DNA from: Oscillospiraceae bacterium
GTDB lineage: Bacteria; Bacillota; Clostridia; Oscillospirales; Acutalibacteraceae
DNA length: 64,000 nucleotides
Assembly: GCA_015066105.1 (NCBI GenBank)
Contig: SVOY01000001.1
Location: forward strand, 186,001 to 250,000
Reading direction: 5' to 3'
Shown here: positions 15,084 through 23,994 of the stretch, one piece after another
Numbering within the stretch: the first letter of the stretch is position 1
Layout of the letters: each line of letters starts with the position of its first letter
Notes under the pieces: generated by a model
Told to the model about the DNA's origin: nothing
Database searches by the model: none
Seen by the model: the letters and a program-made list of their open reading frames with translations, nothing else
Made by a program: the position numbers and the translations under genes

Positions 15084-17273
15084 ATGAAGAAAAGATTTTT
15101 ACAGGTGCTGACAGCCGTGGCATTTATGCTGCTGATTTTTTCATTTTCCGCTTTTGCAGGTGACGGTATTACCGATGCTGCTGAAAAAAGGTATGATGCA
15201 GCCGTAGCTTATCTTAATGAGTTTTACATCAAAAAGAATCCCGAAGCCGCGTTGACCGTTTATCAGGGCTCCTATAAGGATAAGCAGACACTTAAAAATG
15301 CGGCAAAGAAAATAACGAAGGGCGCAAAGACTGATGAACAGAAGGCGAAGAAGATTTATAATTGGGTAGCAAAAAATGTCTCATACAATAAGATGTACAG
15401 CTCTTTGTCTGCCGATGTTTATAATAACAGGAAAACCCAGTGCTACGGCTATGCAAACCTTACCCGTGACCTTTTAAGATATGCCGGAGTTCCTGCCGTA
15501 ACGGTGACCGGCTGGCGAGCAGATATGACGGGTTACAAATCACAAAAGGAGCTTTATAGCCTTGCTGAAAAGGGCGAGCTGGAAGGACACGCCTGGAATA
15601 TGGTGTATCTGAACGGCAAATGGGAGTTTATAGATGCTTTGTGGGGTGACTTTAAGCTTAAGAAAAAAAGCATTGTCAAGAGCGTTTATTTCGCTGAAGT
15701 AGAAAATATAGTCCCCTATTACAAGGGAGTTTATATTGACGGCGAGGCAATGTGCTATAAGGACGGTAAGATAGTCTGTCTTGATAAAAAGGGAAAACCG
15801 TCAGATGTGGATATATTTAAGTACAACAATAATATAGCTTATTATTGGCCGCATAATGCATATAAATACCGTAAGACCGACGGGAAGAAAAAGCTTTCAG
15901 ATGATAAAATAACAGGAAAAACGGGTACTTACGTCAGATATCCTGTTTTTGAATCAAAAATAGCTCTGGCACCTATCAAAATCAAGCCCGACGGCACTAT
16001 ACAGAATTATCACGCTTTTACCTATAAAAAGAATACGGTGCTTGCTACCATTTCTGGCGGAGCTGTTTTTCTTGATATTCCCGTTAAAGAGGTAGAATTC
16101 GCCACGGGCGGTATACTGAAATTAGATAAGGGCGAAAAGATAAGAATGTATCCCGCACTTGATTCGGTGAAAAAGAAACACGGCATCACCTACAAATATT
16201 TCTCAGAGGACACAACTGTCGTTACTGTAGATAAAAACGGTTATATGAAGGGCAAGTCCTTCGGTAACACCGTGGTCGGTGTAAAAATGTATGATGAAGA
16301 GGGAATGTGCTTCCATACCGAGCTTCTGGATGTTTCGGTATCTGACGGAAAGACAACTATTGCTGACGGACCCTCAGGCTATGCGAAGGATATAAAGGTG
16401 AAGTTTACAGACAGCACTACCGTAAAGCTTATGTGGAAGGCAGAGGATAAAGAGGATATAACAGAGTTCGTTATTCTTAAAAGAGACACAAACGGAAACT
16501 TTAACTACGCGGGTAAAACCAAGGGAACCAGCTTTGTTTTTGAGGATGTTGAAAAGAGCTATGCCCATGAGATAAAAATCAAGGCAGTACTTAAAAGAAA
16601 GGGCGGAGTAAGCACAAGCTATTCTATCGTATCCTTCCATGGTACACCCGAGAGAGTGCAGGGCCTTAATTATGAAAAGATTGAAATAACCGGTGACAGT
16701 GCTTCCGTAGGCCTTTACTGGTATCACATCGGAGATGCTTCACCCTATGACCGTACGGATATTTTCAATCATTATCAGATTTATCAGCTCAAGGACGGAA
16801 AATGGAAGAAGATAGGAACATCAGATGTCTATGATTTGGCGGCCTTTACCGTTAAAAATCTAAAGCCCGGAAAAACCTATTCCTTTAAGGTGAGAGCTGT
16901 CGGAATCGGCGAATATAGCGGCGAAAAAATATGCAGCACCTACGGTAAATTCAGTAAGGTTCTGAAGGTAACCGTTCCCGAAAATATCGGAACAATCAAG
17001 AATGTTAAAAAGTCGCTTTCGGGAACAACTCTTACGCTTTCCTGGGATGCGGTAAGAAACGCCGATAGCTATATGGTTTACAAGTATAACGATAAGAAGG
17101 ACAAATGGGAAAAGGTAGCAACCGAAACAGATACAAGAGTAACCTTCAACAATATTTCGAAAAACAAAACCCATCAGTATAAGGTCAGAGCTTATAATAA
17201 AACAGAAGAGGAGATGGGAGTTACACTCGTGAAAATCGGTGCGTTTTCGAAGGTTATCAAGGTGAAGGCATAA
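15084..17273 (+). CDS. Secreted transglutaminase-like protein with Ig-like and fibronectin III domains
   Basis: A 729-residue exported protein. Signal peptide residues 1-25 (SFSAFAG). A transglutaminase-like/cysteine protease core spans about 60-200 with Cys120 in KTQCYGYANL, His169 in GHAWNMVYLNGKW and Asp184 in FIDALWGD, an intact triad. A beta-rich, possibly BIG2-like region follows (SEDTTVVTVDKNGYMKGKSFG, about 375-395), then three fibronectin III-like repeats to the C-terminus. No LPxTG motif or TM anchor is seen, so it is probably released or loosely wall-associated. It may cross-link or cleave cell-surface or host proteins; the substrate is unknown. AGGAGG precedes the ATG. Confidence 0.85.
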   Translation: MKKRFLQVLTAVAFMLLIFSFSAFAGDGITDAAEKRYDAAVAYLNEFYIKKNPEAALTVYQGSYKDKQTLKNAAKKITKGAKTDEQKAKKIYNWVAKNVSYNKMYSSLSADVYNNRKTQCYGYANLTRDLLRYAGVPAVTVTGWRADMTGYKSQKELYSLAEKGELEGHAWNMVYLNGKWEFIDALWGDFKLKKKSIVKSVYFAEVENIVPYYKGVYIDGEAMCYKDGKIVCLDKKGKPSDVDIFKYNNNIAYYWPHNAYKYRKTDGKKKLSDDKITGKTGTYVRYPVFESKIALAPIKIKPDGTIQNYHAFTYKKNTVLATISGGAVFLDIPVKEVEFATGGILKLDKGEKIRMYPALDSVKKKHGITYKYFSEDTTVVTVDKNGYMKGKSFGNTVVGVKMYDEEGMCFHTELLDVSVSDGKTTIADGPSGYAKDIKVKFTDSTTVKLMWKAEDKEDITEFVILKRDTNGNFNYAGKTKGTSFVFEDVEKSYAHEIKIKAVLKRKGGVSTSYSIVSFHGTPERVQGLNYEKIEITGDSASVGLYWYHIGDASPYDRTDIFNHYQIYQLKDGKWKKIGTSDVYDLAAFTVKNLKPGKTYSFKVRAVGIGEYSGEKICSTYGKFSKVLKVTVPENIGTIKNVKKSLSGTTLTLSWDAVRNADSYMVYKYNDKKDKWEKVATETDTRVTFNNISKNKTHQYKVRAYNKTEEEMGVTLVKIGAFSKVIKVKA

Positions 17274-17277
17274 CAAA

Positions 17278-17318
17278 ATGAGCTGTAAAAAACGTGAGTT
17301 TTTTACAGCTCATTTTTT
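17278..17318 (+). terminator. Strong terminator, 16-bp perfect stem
   Basis: ATGAGCTGTAAAAAAC (17278-17293) and its exact complement (17298-17313) enclose GTGA and are followed by TTTTTT. Confidence 0.9.
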
Positions 17319-17330
17319 ATCTTTTATCTG

Positions 17331-18809
17331 TTATCGCTTCGCTTTATTCACCGTAAAGCTGAACTCAACACCGTTTTCTGTGTTTTTAACGCTGTATTTT
17401 TGCTTGTGAAGCTCCTGAATTGAAGCCACAATGGAAAGCCCGAGACCGAAGCGGCCCTCTGCACGGCTGTGGGATTTGTCGGCGCGGTAAAAGCTCTGCC
17501 AGAGATTATCAAGGTCCGCTTCGTCAATCAGCTTGCCCGTGTTGTAAACGGTTACCGTGTAGTCCTCGTTGCTTTCGCTTACGCTTACCTTTATTTCCTT
17601 TTCAAAATCCGCGTGGCTGATTGCATTTGAAATATAGTTGTTGAAAACAATTTTCAGCAGTGTCGGGTCACCCTCGGCATAAAGATTTGTGGATATGTCT
17701 GTTTTAAGGGTGATTTCCTTTTCCTGCAGAATATTTTCAAGAGAGCCGAGATGACTCATAATAAGCTCGTCAAGATAAAAATTCTGTACTGCAAGGGGGA
17801 ATTCGCCCGAGCCGATGTGAAGAAATTCAAGCAGCTTTACAATCAGCTGATTCATTTTCTCGGCCTCTTCAATGATTATGTCGCAGAATTCCTGCGTGGA
17901 ATCACAGCCGATGCCGTATTTCATCCCCTCGGCATAGCCCTGAATAATTGAAATGGGAGTTTTCAGCTCATGTGAGGCGTTGGCAACAAAGTTGCGCCTC
18001 GCTTTTTCAAGTGAGCGCTCCTTTTCAATATCGTGCTCAAGCTGTTGGTTTTCAATTTTGAGGCTGTTGAGTGCATTTTCAAGCGAGGCTGAAAGGGTGT
18101 TGATGCTCTTGCTCAGCTCGTCAAGCTCTGAAATCCTGAAGGAGGGGCACTTTTCACTGAAATCAAGGTCGGCAATTTTTCTTGTTGCCGAGCTGATTGT
18201 GATTACGGGCCCGGTGAAGACGGTTGCAAAAAGGTAGGTTGCGGCACAGTAAACCAGAAGCGCAATAATACTCAGCGCAAAGAGTGCCCAGCTTGCCGTT
18301 TGTGCGTTTTTTGTTATGGTGTCAACGGGGTAGTAAATCTGTAAGGCCTTACCCTCGCCGAAAAATGAGCCGTAAACTATGTAGCGTGCCGTTGCAAAAA
18401 CCTCTTCACGCATTTCAAAATAGCTGCCGTCCTTACGGTCGTGATGGGAGAGGATTTTCATATTACGGGGGTTGAGCGTTGCAAGGCTGCTTCCCTCGGG
18501 ATTATAAATATAATCGTTGCCCTCACTTGTGTATAAAAGGGTATCGTCGGCGGCATAAATTTCAATATAAATGCCTCTTTTTGTTTCAAAGTCAGATATC
18601 GAGGGAAGATAGCTTTCATCCGAAAAGTCAATTTCCGAAATTTCATCTGCCGAGTCAAGCATGGAAATTTTTGCGGCAAGAGCATAGATATCATCCATCA
18701 GATAAAACTGCACCACGGAGAAAAGGGCAACGCAAAAGGAGATTGCAATAAGGCCGATAACCGAAAACCGCCTTTTTAAGGTGTCCTTCTGTCTGTTTTT
18801 CTGCTTCAT
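17331..18809 (-). CDS. Sensor histidine kinase
   Basis: A 492-residue membrane kinase of the OmpR-partner type. TM helix 1 about residues 16-38, an extracellular sensor region to about 173, TM helix 2 about 174-197, a HAMP linker, the HisKA phosphoacceptor motif FVANASHELKTPISIIQGY, and a HATPase domain with NNYISNAISHAD (N box) and GRFGLGLSIV (G box). The first base of its ATG overlaps the last base of the response regulator stop, so the pair is translated together. The signal is unknown. Confidence 0.95.
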   Translation of the reverse strand: MKQKNRQKDTLKRRFSVIGLIAISFCVALFSVVQFYLMDDIYALAAKISMLDSADEISEIDFSDESYLPSISDFETKRGIYIEIYAADDTLLYTSEGNDYIYNPEGSSLATLNPRNMKILSHHDRKDGSYFEMREEVFATARYIVYGSFFGEGKALQIYYPVDTITKNAQTASWALFALSIIALLVYCAATYLFATVFTGPVITISSATRKIADLDFSEKCPSFRISELDELSKSINTLSASLENALNSLKIENQQLEHDIEKERSLEKARRNFVANASHELKTPISIIQGYAEGMKYGIGCDSTQEFCDIIIEEAEKMNQLIVKLLEFLHIGSGEFPLAVQNFYLDELIMSHLGSLENILQEKEITLKTDISTNLYAEGDPTLLKIVFNNYISNAISHADFEKEIKVSVSESNEDYTVTVYNTGKLIDEADLDNLWQSFYRADKSHSRAEGRFGLGLSIVASIQELHKQKYSVKNTENGVEFSFTVNKAKR

Positions 18810-19486
18810 TATGCTTCCTCTATTTTATATCCTATTCCGTAAACCGTTTTAAGGTGCTTGTTGCCCCAAGTGCCCAGCTTTGTTCTTAAGCGCGCAACGT
18901 GTGAATCAACGGTGCGTATGTCGCCTGAAAAATCGTAGCCCCAGATGCTGTCAAGCAGCTGCTCGCGGCTGAAGACTCTTCCCGGCGCATCAAGGAATTT
19001 TTTGAGTATGCTGTACTCCTTAAGAGTAAGCTCAATTTCCTCTCCGTAAAGGCGTACCTCATGGGCATCGTCGTTGAAGGTAAGCTCGCTGAACTGCCTT
19101 TCGCGGCCGGGCTTTGCGCCTGCGGCACGCCTTAATACCGCCTCAACTCTTTTTACGAGAATGGTGGGGCTGAAGGGCTTTGTAACGTAATCGTCAATGC
19201 CTGCCTCATAGCCGGTAAGCTCGTCAAATTCCTCGCTTCTTGCCGTAAGCATAATTACGGGCACAGAGGAGCTTTCACGGATTTTTTTACAAACCTCCCA
19301 GCCGTTGAGCCCGGGCATCATAATGTCAAGAATAATAAGGTCAACACTGTCACGGTTTTTTTTGAAAAGCTCAAAGGTTTCGTCGCCGTCCTCGGCTTCA
19401 ATTACCTCGTAGCCGCTTTTTTTCAGAAAGTCGCTGACAAGCTTTCTTATACGTGCCTCGTCATCTGCAACAATGATTTTCTGCAT
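18809..19486 (-). CDS. OmpR/PhoB family response regulator
   Basis: A 225-residue response regulator. The receiver domain shows the acidic pair VADDE, phosphoacceptor Asp in IILDIMMPG, and the T/K pair in LTAR and TKPFSP. The C-terminal winged helix (EELTLKEYSILKKFL, DIRTVDSHVARLRTKLG, TVYGIGYKI) is of the OmpR type. It is promoter-proximal, with TTGTCA-17-TATAAT upstream, and precedes its kinase. The target genes cannot be told; the divergent alpha-galactosidase gene is a neighbour. Confidence 0.96.
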   Translation of the reverse strand: MQKIIVADDEARIRKLVSDFLKKSGYEVIEAEDGDETFELFKKNRDSVDLIILDIMMPGLNGWEVCKKIRESSSVPVIMLTARSEEFDELTGYEAGIDDYVTKPFSPTILVKRVEAVLRRAAGAKPGRERQFSELTFNDDAHEVRLYGEEIELTLKEYSILKKFLDAPGRVFSREQLLDSIWGYDFSGDIRTVDSHVARLRTKLGTWGNKHLKTVYGIGYKIEEA

Positions 19487-19520
19487 AAAAAAATCTCCTT
19501 TAATTTTTTATATCATCCTA

Positions 19521-19549
19521 ATTATAGCATAGCCTTTTTTTATTGACAA
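19521..19549 (-). promoter_or_regulatory. Predicted sigma-A promoter of the two-component system
   Basis: On the minus strand TTGTCA (19544-19549), 17 bp, TATAAT (19521-19526). Confidence 0.75.
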
Positions 19550-19626
19550 GGAATTTGTACACAATTTGTTAAAATTTACATTTTTGTCAACTGTATATGA
19601 AAAGTCAGCATAATCTTGCGCCTTAC

Positions 19627-19654
19627 TTGACAACAGACTATAAGGTGGTATAAA
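19627..19654 (+). promoter_or_regulatory. Predicted sigma-A promoter of the alpha-galactosidase operon
   Basis: TTGACA (19627-19632), 16 bp, TATAAA (19649-19654), 33 bp before the ATG. Confidence 0.7.
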
Positions 19655-19686
19655 ATATAACAATAAAACAAAAAGGAGAGAATACT

Positions 19687-22023
19687 ATGATTATTACAGG
19701 CAAGGATAACGTTTTTCATCTTCAGACAAATAAGACAAGCTATATTTTCAGAGCACTCCCCAGCGGACATCTTGAAAATCTTTACTACGGTAAAAAAATC
19801 AGAAACGCCTCCTCCTTTACTCATATTTACGATAAGCACGCCCAGGGCTATCCCAATGCGGTAGCCTACAGCCAGGCTGATACAAGCCTTTCGCTTGACC
19901 ATATCCCCACCGAGTATTCCACCTACGGCAAGGGCGACTACAAAATGCCCGCCATGCAGCTTTTAAGCCACGACGATATTTTTACCACAGACTTTAAGTT
20001 TGCCGTTGCAGGCGTAACAAAGGCAAAGCCCGACCTCAGGGGTCTTCCCTCAAGCTACGGTGAAAGTGAAACCCTTACCGTTATTCTCAAGGATGATTTC
20101 ATCGGCGCGGAGCTTCATCTGCTTTACACCGTTTTTGAGGAATGTAATGTAATTACAAGAAGCGCAAGACTCATAAACAAAAGCAAAAACCCCATTAAAA
20201 TCCGTTCAATTATGAGTATGCAGCTTGACCTTCCCAAGGGTGATTACACAATGCTCACCTTTGACGGTGCCTGGACAAGAGAAAGATATAAGCATGAACA
20301 TCCTCTTACGGGCAGTGCCTGCGAAATCGGCTCAATCGTCGGCTTCTCCTCAAACAGACACAATCCCTTCTTTGCCGTTAAGCGTGACGATTGCAATGAG
20401 GACAGGGGAGAGTGCTACGGCTTCAACCTTGTTTATTCGGGCAACCACCTTGCCCGTGCAGAGGTAGGCTCACACGGCATTGTGCGCATTACAAACGGTA
20501 TCAATCCCTTTGAGTTTGAGTGGCTTCTCAATGAGGGCGAAACCTTTGACTCACCCGAAAGCGTGCTGACCTTCAGCACAGAGGGCCTTAACGGTATGAG
20601 CCGTAATATGCACGATTTTGTCAAGGAGCATATCGTAAGAGGCTATTGGAAGCACAGAGAGCGTCCCATTCTCGTAAACAACTGGGAGGCTACCTACTTC
20701 GACTTCAACGAAAAGAAAATTCTCGAAATATGTAAGGCCACCAAGGAAATCGGTGCCGAAATGTTTGTTCTTGACGACGGCTGGTTCGGCAAGCGCAACA
20801 ACGATAAGGCAGGCCTCGGCGACTGGGTTGTAAACAAAAAGAAGCTTCCCAGCGGCATTGACGGTCTCAGCCGTAAAATCAACGCAATGGGTCTCAAATT
20901 CGGCCTCTGGGTAGAGCCGGAAATGGTAAACCCCGACAGCGACCTTTACCGTGCACATCCCGACTGGGCAGTCACAACGGACAAATACGAGCCCTCTCAG
21001 GGCAGAAATCAGTTCATCCTTGACCTTACAAGAGATGACGTTGTCGAATACCTTATCAACACAATGACCGATGTTTTCCGCTACGGCAACATCGAATATA
21101 TCAAGTGGGACTGCAACCGTCAGTTCACCGACGTATTCTCAAGAAGAAAGGACGCAAGAAGCGGCGAATTCTTCCACAGATACATTATGGGTCTTTACAA
21201 GGTGTGGGATGCCCTTACGGGTAAATTCCCCGAAATGCTTTTCGAGGCCTGCTCCTCAGGCGGCAACCGCTTTGACCTTGCAACCTTCTGCTATATGCCT
21301 CAGTGCTGGACAAGTGACAACACCGATGCCCTTGACAGACAGTACATTCAGTCGGGTACCTCCTACGGCTATCCTCAGTCGGTTATGACAATGCACGTTG
21401 CCTGCGAGATAAGCTTCAACGATTTCCGTTATGCAAACATCGAGCATCGCTTCAATGTTGCCGCTTTCGGCCTTCTCGGCTACGAGCTTGACGTTACAAA
21501 GCTTTCAAGGTTTGACAAGGCAGCGGTCAAAAAGCAGATTGAATACTATAAGCAGCACCGTATGCTTCTTCAGTACGGCGACTACAGAAGAATCGGCGAT
21601 GTTTTCAAAAACGGCAACGTATGCACCTGGGAAATCACATCAAGAGACAAGACGGAATCAATGCTCGGCTACTTTGTTAACCGTGTTACTCCCAACAGCA
21701 CTGCCGATATTATCCGCTTTGCCGACCTCAACGAGGATTTTGACTACGAGATGAAGAACCGCACACAGTATATCAACGTTAAAAACTTCGGCGGACTTAT
21801 CAACGCTCTTCCCATTGACATCAATACCGAGGAAAGCAAGCTTTACGATATTGTCTGCGGCGTAGTAAAGCTCAAGAGCGAAAAGGAAGAATACACCGTC
21901 GGCGGCGATTCGCTGATGTATTCGGGCTTCAAGCCTGTTCAGCCCGGCTTCAATCCTCTTACGGCGCGTATTCTTTTTGATAACGATTCAAGAATGTACT
22001 ATCTTAAGAAAAAAGACAACTGA
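19687..22023 (+). CDS. GH36 family alpha-galactosidase
   Basis: A 778-residue cytosolic glycoside hydrolase of family 36. The barrel motifs are complete: VLDDGWFGKRNND, FGLWVEPEMVNPDS, the nucleophile Asp475 in IKWDCNRQ, FEACSSGGNRFD, and the acid/base Asp544 in WTSDNTDALDR. Such enzymes remove terminal alpha-1,6-galactose from raffinose-type sugars; some GH36 members act on alpha-N-acetylgalactosamine. There is no signal peptide, so the substrate must be imported. AAAGGAGAG precedes the ATG. An N-acetylhexosamine-1-kinase-like gene follows after 39 bp. Confidence 0.95.
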   Translation: MIITGKDNVFHLQTNKTSYIFRALPSGHLENLYYGKKIRNASSFTHIYDKHAQGYPNAVAYSQADTSLSLDHIPTEYSTYGKGDYKMPAMQLLSHDDIFTTDFKFAVAGVTKAKPDLRGLPSSYGESETLTVILKDDFIGAELHLLYTVFEECNVITRSARLINKSKNPIKIRSIMSMQLDLPKGDYTMLTFDGAWTRERYKHEHPLTGSACEIGSIVGFSSNRHNPFFAVKRDDCNEDRGECYGFNLVYSGNHLARAEVGSHGIVRITNGINPFEFEWLLNEGETFDSPESVLTFSTEGLNGMSRNMHDFVKEHIVRGYWKHRERPILVNNWEATYFDFNEKKILEICKATKEIGAEMFVLDDGWFGKRNNDKAGLGDWVVNKKKLPSGIDGLSRKINAMGLKFGLWVEPEMVNPDSDLYRAHPDWAVTTDKYEPSQGRNQFILDLTRDDVVEYLINTMTDVFRYGNIEYIKWDCNRQFTDVFSRRKDARSGEFFHRYIMGLYKVWDALTGKFPEMLFEACSSGGNRFDLATFCYMPQCWTSDNTDALDRQYIQSGTSYGYPQSVMTMHVACEISFNDFRYANIEHRFNVAAFGLLGYELDVTKLSRFDKAAVKKQIEYYKQHRMLLQYGDYRRIGDVFKNGNVCTWEITSRDKTESMLGYFVNRVTPNSTADIIRFADLNEDFDYEMKNRTQYINVKNFGGLINALPIDINTEESKLYDIVCGVVKLKSEKEEYTVGGDSLMYSGFKPVQPGFNPLTARILFDNDSRMYYLKKKDN

Positions 22024-22062
22024 TTTTAAAGCTTACAAAAAGTGAAAGGTAAAATTTCTGCT

Positions 22063-23175
22063 ATGGATATAAAAAACGAATTGATAGAGGTGTGCCGCTA
22101 TTTCGGCATCAAGGGCGAGCCCGTTGAATTTGAGGTTATGCGTGACGGCCATATAAACACAACCTATGTTGTGATTTTCAATGAGGAGGGCAAGATTAAA
22201 AAATACCTTGTTCAGGGCATCAATACCCACGTGTTTAAAAATCCTGCCCGACTTATGGATAATATTGTGGGTGTTACCACCTTCCTTCGTGAAAAAATCA
22301 AGGAAAACGGCGGCAATCCCGACCGTGAAACCTTAAGCTTTATTCCCGCAAAAAACGGCAAGTATTATCACTACCGTCAGGAAAAATGCTGGAGAATTTA
22401 TCGCTATATCGACGACTCCTACACCATAAACATTATCAAAAATCCCGGCGTTTTTGAAAATGCGGGCAGAAGCTTCGGCCTTTTCCAGAAGAATCTCAGC
22501 GGTTATCCCATGGAAAGCCTTTATGAAATTATAGAGAATTTCCACAACACACCCAAGCGTCTTGAAAACCTTAAAAATTCAATCGATGCTGACGTTATGG
22601 GCCGTGTGGCTGAGGTGCAGGACGAAATAGATTTTGTTTTTGCAAGGCTCAAGGATACAAAGCGTGTGCTCAGGCTTTACCGTGACGGACTTATTCCCCT
22701 GAGAGTTACCCACAACGATACAAAGCTCAACAACATTCTTTTTGATAAAACCACAAACGAGAGCATCTGCGTAATTGACCTTGATACAATTATGCCCGGC
22801 TTTTCTCTTTACGATTTCGGCGATGCCATCCGCTTCGGTGCCAACACTGCGGCAGAGGACGAAAGGGACCTTGACAAGGTTCAGCTTTCAATACCTCTTT
22901 TCGAAAGCTTTACAAAGGGCTTCCTTTCAGCCTGCGCAACGGCACTGACAAGGGCCGAGGTTGACAACCTTGCCTTTTCCGCAAAGCTTATGACCCTTGA
23001 GTGCGGCATACGCTTTCTTACGGATTATATTGACGGTGACGTATATTTCAAAACGGCTTATTCCGACCATAACCTCGTAAGGGCAAAAAATCAGTTTAAG
23101 CTCGTTTACGAGATGGAAAAGCATATGGATGAAATGAATGCCATAGTAAAGAAAATTTACAGCGAATGTATATAA
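22063..23175 (+). CDS. N-acetylhexosamine-1-kinase-like APH-fold kinase
   Basis: A 370-residue protein of the aminoglycoside phosphotransferase/choline kinase fold. The catalytic loop is LRVTHNDTKLNNILFD and the metal motif ICVIDLDTIMPG, very like NahK/LnpB of bifidobacteria, which phosphorylates GlcNAc or GalNAc at C1. Its place behind a GH36 hydrolase suggests that it traps a released (N-acetyl)galactose as the 1-phosphate. The ATG at 22063 is chosen; the AAAGG upstream is 13 nt away, which is long, and a GTG at 22042 is the alternative start without any ribosome binding site. Confidence 0.82.
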   Translation: MDIKNELIEVCRYFGIKGEPVEFEVMRDGHINTTYVVIFNEEGKIKKYLVQGINTHVFKNPARLMDNIVGVTTFLREKIKENGGNPDRETLSFIPAKNGKYYHYRQEKCWRIYRYIDDSYTINIIKNPGVFENAGRSFGLFQKNLSGYPMESLYEIIENFHNTPKRLENLKNSIDADVMGRVAEVQDEIDFVFARLKDTKRVLRLYRDGLIPLRVTHNDTKLNNILFDKTTNESICVIDLDTIMPGFSLYDFGDAIRFGANTAAEDERDLDKVQLSIPLFESFTKGFLSACATALTRAEVDNLAFSAKLMTLECGIRFLTDYIDGDVYFKTAYSDHNLVRAKNQFKLVYEMEKHMDEMNAIVKKIYSECI

Positions 23176-23179
23176 AATT

Positions 23180-23215
23180 AAAGACCTGCTGTGCTTGAAC
23201 GGCAGGTCTTTTGTA
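23180..23215 (+). terminator. Terminator of the GH36-kinase operon
   Basis: AAAGACCTGC (23180-23189) pairs with GCAGGTCTTT (23202-23211), followed by a short T-run. Confidence 0.8.
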
Positions 23216-23378
23216 TGTTTGCATAAATAAATGTAACAAAATAAATAATTTTTGTTAAAACTATTTATTTTATTCTCGGTTTGTGCTATAATAAAACTGC
23301 AAAGTGAAGAGCGGCTGAAAAGCATTTGTGCTTTTGGTGCTCTTGACTCCGGCATTCAATAAGAAGGGAGCTGACAAC

Positions 23379-23906
23379 ATGAAAATTACAGTTATCGGAA
23401 GGAAATGCACACCAAGGGATTCCTTTAAGGAAAGGGCAGAAAAACGCCTCAAAAAGGTTGAAAAGTTTTTCGGTGCCGAGGCCGAGGCTAAGATAACCGC
23501 AACCGTTGAAAAAAACGAGCAGATTGTTGAGGTTACCATTTATCACGACGGCTACATTTTCCGTTCGCAGGAAAGGGCACAGAATATGAACGATGCCCTT
23601 GACAGGTGCGCCGATTCAATAGTTCGTCAGATTCGTAAAAACAAAACCAAGGTGGAAAAAAAGCTTCGCCAGGGTGCCTTTGAGGCTTACGATGCCATTG
23701 ATGCCTTTGAGCCCGAGGACGATTACGCTGTTGTCCGCTCAAAGGAAATTACCCTTAAGCCGCAGAGCGTTGAGGAAGCAATTCTGCAGATGAATCTGCT
23801 TGACCACCAGTTTTATGTTTTTCTCAACAGCTCTAACGAAAAAATCTGTGTTGTTTATGCAAGAAAAGACGGCGGCTACGGCCTGATTATTCCCGATACA
23901 GATTGA
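23379..23906 (+). CDS. hpf: Ribosome hibernation promoting factor, long form
   Basis: A 175-residue long-form HPF. The N-terminal ~100 residues (MKITVIGRKCTPRDSFKERAEKRLKKVEKFF) match the HPF/YfiA ribosome-binding domain, and the C-terminal ~60 residues (KEITLKPQSVEEAILQMNLLDHQFYVFLN) form the domain that dimerises ribosomes into 100S particles in stationary phase. AAGGGAG at 23364-23370 selects ATG 23379; a longer in-frame start at 23328 is rejected. TATAAT at 23287-23292 is a likely -10 box. Confidence 0.95.
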   Translation: MKITVIGRKCTPRDSFKERAEKRLKKVEKFFGAEAEAKITATVEKNEQIVEVTIYHDGYIFRSQERAQNMNDALDRCADSIVRQIRKNKTKVEKKLRQGAFEAYDAIDAFEPEDDYAVVRSKEITLKPQSVEEAILQMNLLDHQFYVFLNSSNEKICVVYARKDGGYGLIIPDTD

Positions 23907-23958
23907 TTTAATTGAAAAGTTGTGATATAATTCTACCCGTCGGTGAAGCCGACGGGTT
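23903..23958 (+). promoter_or_regulatory. Promoter overlapping the hpf stop, followed by a hairpin
   Basis: TTGATT (23903-23908), 17 bp, TATAAT (23926-23931). Directly after it ACCCGTCGG/CCGACGGGT (23935-23957) forms a 9-bp hairpin at the very start of the new transcript, or else helps to end the hpf transcript. Confidence 0.55.
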
Positions 23959-23994
23959 AATTATTGCACATTATCACAGAAAGTGAGATTTTTT

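Noticed and set aside
14896..15084. 62-codon open frame upstream of the transglutaminase-like gene
   Set aside because: It begins before the consensus TTGACA/TATAAT promoter and has no ribosome binding site; it is the 5' leader.
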